Shown here: piece by piece, positions 15,897 through 20,229 of the stretch
Layout of the letters: each line of letters opens with the position of its first letter
Position numbering within the stretch: position 1 is the first letter of the stretch
DNA from: Muribaculaceae bacterium
GTDB taxonomy: Bacteria; Bacteroidota; Bacteroidia; Bacteroidales; Muribaculaceae
Assembly: GCA_017545095.1 (NCBI GenBank)
Contig: JAFYCU010000086.1
Coordinates: 1 to 20,229, forward strand
Direction: 5' to 3'
Length of the DNA stretch: 20,229 bases
Program-made: the position numbers and the translations under genes
The notes under the pieces: generated by a model
Told to the model about the DNA's origin: nothing
Seen by the model: the letters and a program-made list of their open reading frames with translations, nothing else
Databases searched by the model: none

Positions 15897-16154
15897 ATGG
15901 GTTCATACATAAATGGTTTCAGGTACAGTTTAGATTGGTTATTACGTCTTACAGATAATGAAGCAAAAGACCATTTTCTGAATAAACAAGTTGAAATCTA
16001 TAGAGAGGGTGCTCTTTATAAAAGAGGAATAGTAACAAAATTTATACATGCCGAAAATATCGATGATCCACAAAGGACGATTGCTGGTTTTGTTATATCT
16101 GGTAATTGCGAAGTTATTTTTGGCAATGAGATTGAAGTTGTAATAGAGGATTAA
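15897..16154 (+). CDS. Small protein of unknown function, first gene of the peptide operon
   Basis: An 85-residue protein, not recognised. It has no signal peptide or membrane segment. It starts MGSYINGFRYSLDWLLRL with an amphipathic helix, followed by alternating hydrophobic strands (KQVEIYREGALYKRGIVTKF, IAGFVISGNCEVIFGNEIEVV), suggesting a small mostly-beta fold such as a barrel. The end is acidic. The coding sequence is strongly A+T-rich with codon use unlike the G+C-rich maturase genes downstream, but it resembles the precursor gene that follows 21 nt later. It lies about 50 nt after the T-rich end of the structured RNA. Its place directly before the precursor suggests a helper: a leader-binding, immunity or regulatory protein. 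That is inference from position only. Confidence 0.75.
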   Translation: MGSYINGFRYSLDWLLRLTDNEAKDHFLNKQVEIYREGALYKRGIVTKFIHAENIDDPQRTIAGFVISGNCEVIFGNEIEVVIED

Positions 16155-16175
16155 TCTTTAAAATATACATTTGCT

Positions 16176-16475
16176 ATGAGAGATTCAAAACAAAAACTTC
16201 AAAGTAGACGTCATTTTTTTAGGGCTTTGGTCAATCGCTCTCTCCCTATTCTTGGTGCAATCACTGCTTCTTGTCTTCCATTTACATCTCTTTCAAAAGA
16301 ATCAAAAAATGATGGTAATTGTAAGGATAATTCTTGTGTCCTTCTTTGCGCATGGGGGTGTTATGGCTGTAGAGAGTCATGCGAGGGGGGTTGCACAGCA
16401 TCCTGCTATCGTGAATGTTTGCAATCATGCCACGGCACATGCAGTGGAAGATGTGCCAAACAGGCGTACTCTTGA
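16176..16475 (+). CDS. CXXX-repeat peptide precursor with twin-arginine leader
   Basis: A 99-residue peptide in two parts. The leader has SRRHFFRAL (10-18), a good twin-arginine Tat motif (S/T-R-R-x-F), then a hydrophobic stretch LPILGAITASC (23-33). C33 could be a lipobox cysteine in the loose Bacteroidetes sense (TASC). The core (49-93) has twelve cysteines at 49, 54, 58, 62, 65, 69, 73, 77, 81, 85, 89 and 93. From 65 on, every fourth residue is Cys (C-x-x-x), with spacers such as RES, EGG, TAS, YRE, LQS, HGT and SGR. This is the layout of CXXX-repeat peptides modified by radical SAM maturases, presumably to thioether or similar crosslinks. The radical SAM gene starts 9 nt later. The 5' half of the gene is A+T-rich. 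A plain metal-binding Cys-rich Tat protein is the alternative, but the neighbours argue for modification. Confidence 0.88.
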   Translation: MRDSKQKLQSRRHFFRALVNRSLPILGAITASCLPFTSLSKESKNDGNCKDNSCVLLCAWGCYGCRESCEGGCTASCYRECLQSCHGTCSGRCAKQAYS

Positions 16476-16484
16476 TTAATTCTA

Positions 16485-17696
16485 ATGAGAGAACAATCTG
16501 CCCCATGGCAAGGCGGCATTGCCAAAAACATCACCTTCATTGTGACGAAGGACTGCCAGTTGGCTTGCAAGTATTGTTACCTGGTGGGTAAGAATGAGAA
16601 GGAGCGAATGTCGTGGGAAACCGCGAAGGCGGCGATTGACTATATCCTGGGGCATGAAGCCGACTTTCCCGAGGCGAGCGTGGTGTGGGACTTCATAGGT
16701 GGTGAGCCGTTTCTTGAGATTGAGTTGATTGACCGCATTTGCGACTACTTGAAGACGGAGATGTTCCGGCTCAGGCATCATTGGTTCGACAGCTACCGCT
16801 TTTCGTTCTCGACCAACGGCATCAACTACCACACGCCGGCGGTGCAGGCTTTCATCAAAAAGAACATCTCACACTTGAGTGTGGGTATCACCATCGACGG
16901 CACGCGGCAGAAGCACGACTTGAACCGCATCTGGAAGGGCGCGGGGCCAGAGCGTGGCTCCTACGATGACGTGGTGCGCAACATTCCGTTGTGGCTCGAG
17001 CAGTTCCCCGGCGGTGGCACCAAGGTGACCATCAGCAGTGCCGACATTCCCTATATCTGCGAGAGCGTGCTGCATCTCTACAGCCTGGGCATCCACGAGG
17101 TGAACATCAATGTGGTGTTCGAGGATGTGTGGCAAGAGGGCGACGACAAGCGCTTCGAGGACCAGCTCATGCAACTGGCCGACGCCATCATCGACGGCGG
17201 CTACTACCAGGACTATGCTTGCTCGTTCTTCAGCGAGCACATCGGCAAGCCGCTCGACCCCGAGAAGGAGAACCAGAACTGGTGTGGCGCGGGCAAGATG
17301 CTCAGCATCGACGCTGCGGGCAACTTCTATCCCTGCACACGCTTCGCGGCCTACTCGCTCCGAGAGAAGCACCCCATCATCATCGGCAACGTGCGCGACG
17401 GCATCGACAGCAACAAGCTGCGCCCGTTCCTCACGCTCGACCGCTTGACGCAAAGCCCTCAACAGTGCATCGACTGCGAGGTGGCCAGCGGATGCGCCTG
17501 GTGCCAGGGCGAGAACTACAACGCGGCCGACACGCCCACCATCTACCAGCGCGCCACGGCCATCTGCCTGATGCACAAAGCACGCGTGCGAGCCAACAAC
17601 TACTATTGGAACCGTCTGTTCCGCAAGTTGGAACTCGAGGGTGAGCGCGAGGAATTTGAGAACAACAAACGTAACGTAGAACCTCAAAATTGCTGA
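16485..17696 (+). CDS. Radical SAM/SPASM peptide maturase, CXXX-repeat target family
   Basis: A 403-residue enzyme. The radical SAM cluster motif CQLACKYC gives C24, C28 and C31. GGEP (72-75) binds the SAM amino group, and FSTNG (108-112) and GITIDG (134-139) follow as barrel strands. The C-terminal SPASM domain carries C267, C284, C328, C331, C337, C340 and C361, enough for two auxiliary Fe-S clusters. By family it uses SAM to make 5'-deoxyadenosyl radical and forms crosslinks at peptide cysteines in the cytoplasm. I take its substrate to be the 12-Cys precursor immediately upstream. No separate RRE-like domain is obvious, though residues 1-15 could contact the leader. The gene is G+C-rich, unlike the two before it. 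It is followed after 4 nt by the second maturase gene. Confidence 0.93.
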   Translation: MREQSAPWQGGIAKNITFIVTKDCQLACKYCYLVGKNEKERMSWETAKAAIDYILGHEADFPEASVVWDFIGGEPFLEIELIDRICDYLKTEMFRLRHHWFDSYRFSFSTNGINYHTPAVQAFIKKNISHLSVGITIDGTRQKHDLNRIWKGAGPERGSYDDVVRNIPLWLEQFPGGGTKVTISSADIPYICESVLHLYSLGIHEVNINVVFEDVWQEGDDKRFEDQLMQLADAIIDGGYYQDYACSFFSEHIGKPLDPEKENQNWCGAGKMLSIDAAGNFYPCTRFAAYSLREKHPIIIGNVRDGIDSNKLRPFLTLDRLTQSPQQCIDCEVASGCAWCQGENYNAADTPTIYQRATAICLMHKARVRANNYYWNRLFRKLELEGEREEFENNKRNVEPQNC

Positions 17697-17700
17697 TGCC

Positions 17701-18642
17701 ATGTTGCAATACATGATTATCGTGCTCGACGACACGAGCACCTCGTTTTGTCACTACGATGTGCCCCGGTGCGAACGGCGGCTCATCGCGCTCGACAACT
17801 TGCGCCGCGCCATCCGTGTGGCCATGATTGAGAACCTCACCGTGCAGATGGTCTATCCCGACTACGACCTGCCGCAAGAATATAAAGATGTGATTGACAC
17901 CATCGACCACAGCGATATTATGCCCGCCTCCACGGCCACGCCCGGTGCCGAAGTGGTGACGGTTGACGGCTGGCAGTGGAAGGCGGAGCTGTGGAAAGGC
18001 CGTGTGGCGGTGCTCCGTGCGCCACTGGAGGAGTTGCTCGGACATGCGCAGCAGGTGAGCGACCTGCTTGCCAACGTGCAGCGCCTGAATGTGGTCATCA
18101 CCGATGTGGAGCGGTTCACCGATGCCGACCAGGAGCGTTACGGCCGTTGGCTTGCTCAACTGGGTGAAGAACTTGAGCGTCTTTACGTGAACGGAAAGTC
18201 GCCGCAGCTCAACCTGCTCACCGACCGCGTGATGCTCACGGCGATGAACAACTGCGGTGCAGGCGACACGTGCATCACGGTGGCTCCCAACGGGCGTTTC
18301 TACGTTTGTCCGGCGTTCTACTACGATGACCCCGACGACAACGTGGGCGACTTGGACCAAGGCATCGACATCAAGAACCGGCAGCTCTACCGGCTGGGCC
18401 ACGCCCCCATCTGCCGCCGCTGCGATGCCTGGCACTGCCGCCGCTGCGTGTGGCTCAACCGCCGCATGACCCTGGAGGTGAACACACCAAGCCATGAGCA
18501 ATGCGTGATGGCCCACCTGGAGCGCAACGCCACCCGCAATCTGCTGGCAAGCATCCGCAGCAAGGGCACGTTCCTGCCAGACAAACCCGAGATTAAAGAA
18601 ATCGATTATTTGGATCCATTCGAAAAACTGCAAGAAAAATGA
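17701..18642 (+). CDS. CXXX-repeat peptide maturase, SPASM-like without radical SAM motif
   Basis: A 313-residue protein that I recognise as the second maturase of CXXX-repeat systems. It has no CxxxCxxC near its start. Its C-terminal third does have a SPASM-like cysteine set: C185, C191, C203, then C238, C241, C246, C249 (CRRCDAWHCRRC) and C268, with APNGRFYVCPAFYY between. It therefore probably binds one or two Fe-S clusters but cannot cleave SAM itself. The N-terminal part (MLQYMIIVLDDTSTSFCHYD) looks alpha/beta and may match the radical SAM partner or the peptide. The likely role is as a dimer partner or electron relay of the radical SAM enzyme. It starts 4 nt after that gene and overlaps the next by ATGA, so stoichiometric translation is likely. 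Confidence 0.85.
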   Translation: MLQYMIIVLDDTSTSFCHYDVPRCERRLIALDNLRRAIRVAMIENLTVQMVYPDYDLPQEYKDVIDTIDHSDIMPASTATPGAEVVTVDGWQWKAELWKGRVAVLRAPLEELLGHAQQVSDLLANVQRLNVVITDVERFTDADQERYGRWLAQLGEELERLYVNGKSPQLNLLTDRVMLTAMNNCGAGDTCITVAPNGRFYVCPAFYYDDPDDNVGDLDQGIDIKNRQLYRLGHAPICRRCDAWHCRRCVWLNRRMTLEVNTPSHEQCVMAHLERNATRNLLASIRSKGTFLPDKPEIKEIDYLDPFEKLQEK

Positions 18643-18917
18643 AGAAACTAGTAGGGCAGGTGTCACCTGCCGAGCGCGACGAAATCCAGCGGCTGTTCGA
18701 ACGCCGCAATGGCCTGAACGAGTTGGCAAAGATACTCACTCCCGATAACACCGAACTTTATGAGCGTCTGGTCACCGACATGGGCGAGACCGGCACGCGG
18801 TTTCAGCAATGGTGGGACCGCATGGCGGCTAACTACCAGTGGGAAAGCGCACCCAACGGCAACTGGGAAATCAACTTCGAGACATGTGAAATCTATTTAG
18901 TAACTCCAGAGCTATGA
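18639..18917 (+). CDS. CXXX repeat peptide modification system protein (small)
   Basis: A 92-residue soluble protein starting MKKLVGQVSPAERDEIQRLF, then RRNGLNELAKIL and GETGTRFQQWWDRMAANYQW, ending with NWEINFETCEIYLVTPEL. The pattern (helical N-terminus, conserved W-rich segment, NxWEIxFETCEIYL end) is that of the small accessory protein annotated in CXXX-repeat peptide clusters. The function is unknown. A leader-recognition or chaperone role would fit its size and its ATGA overlap with both neighbours: the maturase upstream at 18639-18642 and tatA downstream at 18914-18917. It has no signal peptide, so it acts in the cytoplasm. Only one cysteine is present, so it is not itself a second precursor. 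Confidence 0.8.
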   Translation: MKKLVGQVSPAERDEIQRLFERRNGLNELAKILTPDNTELYERLVTDMGETGTRFQQWWDRMAANYQWESAPNGNWEINFETCEIYLVTPEL

Positions 18918-19177
18918 TTCTGAACATGATAGGCACCACCGAGTTGCTTCTTATCGGTGGGTTGGCATTGCTGCTGTTCGGCGGCAAGAAGTTGCCCGAG
19001 ATGATGCGTGGCCTGGGGCAAGGCGTGCGCGAATTCAAGAAAGGCGTGAACACCGAAGCTCCCACCGACGAGTCGGCCACCGATGAAACCCAGGAGGCTC
19101 CGGAAAACCAAGAGGAATCGTCGGTAGCTCCAGCTGACCAAGCGACCCCATCTGCTCCTGACACCGATGGCCGATGA
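18914..19177 (+). CDS. tatA: Twin-arginine translocase subunit TatA
   Basis: An 87-residue protein with the TatA/E layout: a short periplasmic N-terminus, one membrane helix (about 8-22, TTELLLIGGLALLLF), the hinge FGGKKLPE (22-29), an amphipathic helix to about residue 43 (MMRGLGQGVREFKKG), then an acidic, flexible tail. TatA oligomerises to form the pore or weaken the membrane during export of folded proteins with twin-arginine signals. It overlaps the upstream CXXX-system gene by ATGA and the downstream tatC by 11 nt, so it is translationally coupled to both. No tatB is seen. Minimal TatAC systems are usual outside proteobacteria. Confidence 0.95.
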   Translation: MILNMIGTTELLLIGGLALLLFGGKKLPEMMRGLGQGVREFKKGVNTEAPTDESATDETQEAPENQEESSVAPADQATPSAPDTDGR

Positions 19178-19991
19178 GCTGATGACCTTCGGCGGGCACT
19201 TGGAGGTGCTGCGCCGGATGCTGATGCGCATCGTCGCCGTGGCTTTGGTGCTGGCCGTGGTGGTGTTCTGTTTCAAACAAGCCACGTTCACCATCTTGCT
19301 CGCCCCCAGCAGCAGCGATTTTGTCACCTACCGCGCCATCGAGCGGCTGTGTGCTTGGGTGGGGTGGAATTTCCATTTCGTCCCATGGGACGTGGAACTC
19401 ATCAACACCGAGCTGTCGAGCCAATTCATGACGCACATCACCACAAGCTTCTACCTTGGGCTGTTGGGTGCGTCGCCCTACATTATGGTGGAGTTGTTCC
19501 GCTTCATCACTCCAGCACTCTACGACGACGAACGTCGCTATAGCGTACGCATCGCCGTGGCGGTGTATGCACTATTCATTGCTGGTGTGCTGATGAGCTA
19601 TTATGCGCTGTTCCCTTTCGCATTCCGCTTCTTGGGTACCTATCAAGTGGATGCCCGAGTGGTGAACCACATCAACCTCGACAGCTACATCACCACGTTC
19701 ACCACACTCACATTCCTGATGGGCGTAGTGTTTCAGATTCCCGTAGTGACGTTTTTCCTCGCTAAAATGGGCATAGTGGATGCTGAAATGATGGCGCATT
19801 ATCGCCGCCACGCGGTGGTGTTGATAGCCGTGGTGGCGGCCATCATCACGCCGCCCGACTTGCTCACGCTGGTGCTGGTCACTGTGCCGATGTACGCGCT
19901 CTACGAAGCGAGTATCGCCATCGCCCACCGCGTGGCACCAGCATGCGAAGAGCCGATGGAACAGCCGTCTTTTGAAAGCCAGGAGGAATAA
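19167..19991 (+). CDS. tatC: Twin-arginine translocase subunit TatC
   Basis: A 274-residue integral membrane protein, with six helices expected. Family landmarks are the N-terminal FGGHLEVLRRML (8-19), FITPALYDDERR (113-124, with Glu122 matching the signal-binding Glu103 of E. coli TatC), FQIPVVTFFL (189-198), ITPPD (227-231) and PMYALYE (241-247). TatC is the receptor for the twin-arginine motif. The usual HLxELR motif reads HLEVLR here, so the Glu equivalent to E. coli Glu15 is shifted or replaced; this may be normal for the clade. I take the ATG at 19167, which overlaps tatA by 11 nt. Met6 (19182) is an alternative. The nearest twin-arginine substrate in view is the 12-Cys precursor of the same operon. 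After the stop only small hairpins and a repeat follow. Confidence 0.95.
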   Translation: MADELMTFGGHLEVLRRMLMRIVAVALVLAVVVFCFKQATFTILLAPSSSDFVTYRAIERLCAWVGWNFHFVPWDVELINTELSSQFMTHITTSFYLGLLGASPYIMVELFRFITPALYDDERRYSVRIAVAVYALFIAGVLMSYYALFPFAFRFLGTYQVDARVVNHINLDSYITTFTTLTFLMGVVFQIPVVTFFLAKMGIVDAEMMAHYRRHAVVLIAVVAAIITPPDLLTLVLVTVPMYALYEASIAIAHRVAPACEEPMEQPSFESQEE

Positions 19992-20120
19992 TAGGCACAG
20001 GCAGGATGCCCACTGCATCTTGGCAGTTTCTTAACACAACCTCACGCTTCGAGGGTTACCTTCTCCTTAATCTGCTATCTATTATTAGTGCTTCTTCCGA
20101 AATTTTGAGTGATGAAGCAT

Positions 20121-20145
20121 GTAGAGCCGCATCACGATGCGGCTC
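20121..20145. repeat. REP-like palindrome, copy 2
   Basis: GTAGAGCCGCA, then stem GAGCCGCATC/GATGCGGCTC with a 2-nt spacer: the same element as at 6984-7007. It lies 130 nt after tatC and may end or protect the operon transcript. The rest of 19992-20229 holds a small GGCC/GGCC hairpin near 20195 and no gene that I can support. Confidence 0.65.
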
Positions 20146-20229
20146 CCCCGATGCAATTTCCCCATTCACGATGGGTATCACCCCTCTCGGCCATCCGGCC
20201 AGCACATGAGTAACCCAACATGCATCGCC

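Noticed and set aside
16166..16173. TACATTTG as a promoter box just before the precursor
   Set aside because: Its start site would fall after the ATG at 16176, and no TTTG lies 19-20 nt upstream.

Overview
This window looks like a Bacteroidales chromosome, probably of the Muribaculaceae/Prevotellaceae kind. The evidence is a type IX secretion (T9SS) plug-like protein, a secreted protein with a T9SS-like tail, several promoters of the Bacteroidetes form TTTG-N19/20-TAnnTTTG, AAA/DUF4143 ATPases, and GH3 and GH125 glycosidases. Most genes are G+C-rich. A few islands (about 5210-5650 and 15240-16300) are visibly A+T-rich. The assignment rests on reading, not on a search.

Left part (1-8187): a fused permease/ATPase ABC exporter runs off the left edge on the minus strand. 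It is followed by a 974-residue secreted protein on the plus strand, a decayed MNT/HEPN toxin-antitoxin pair in which both genes have lost their middles, a DUF5103 (T9SS plug) protein, and a CaCA-family cation antiporter.

Middle part (8194-15221, minus strand): a likely GH3-GH125 glycosidase pair lies downstream of an AAA/DUF4143 ATPase that has its own promoter and four tandem repeats upstream. Beyond this is a repeat-rich stretch with a composite inverted palindrome block and a second AAA/DUF4143 gene that has lost its nucleotide-binding half.

Right part (15512-19991, plus strand), the main point of interest: a clear promoter starts a region of about 300 nt that could form a strongly structured RNA with mutually exclusive long-range pairings. 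Downstream lie a small protein of unknown function, a 12-cysteine CXXX-repeat peptide precursor, a radical SAM/SPASM maturase, a second maturase with SPASM-type cysteines but no radical SAM site, a small CXXX-system protein, tatA and tatC. From the radical SAM gene onward the genes are 4 nt apart or overlap. The precursor starts with a twin-arginine signal (SRRHFF), and the operon encodes a minimal Tat translocase. The coherent reading is that the peptide is crosslinked and folded in the cytoplasm, then exported folded by the TatAC encoded beside it, possibly as a lipoprotein. CXXX-repeat peptide systems are known as families. The physical coupling to Tat and the structured leader are the parts that look new to me.
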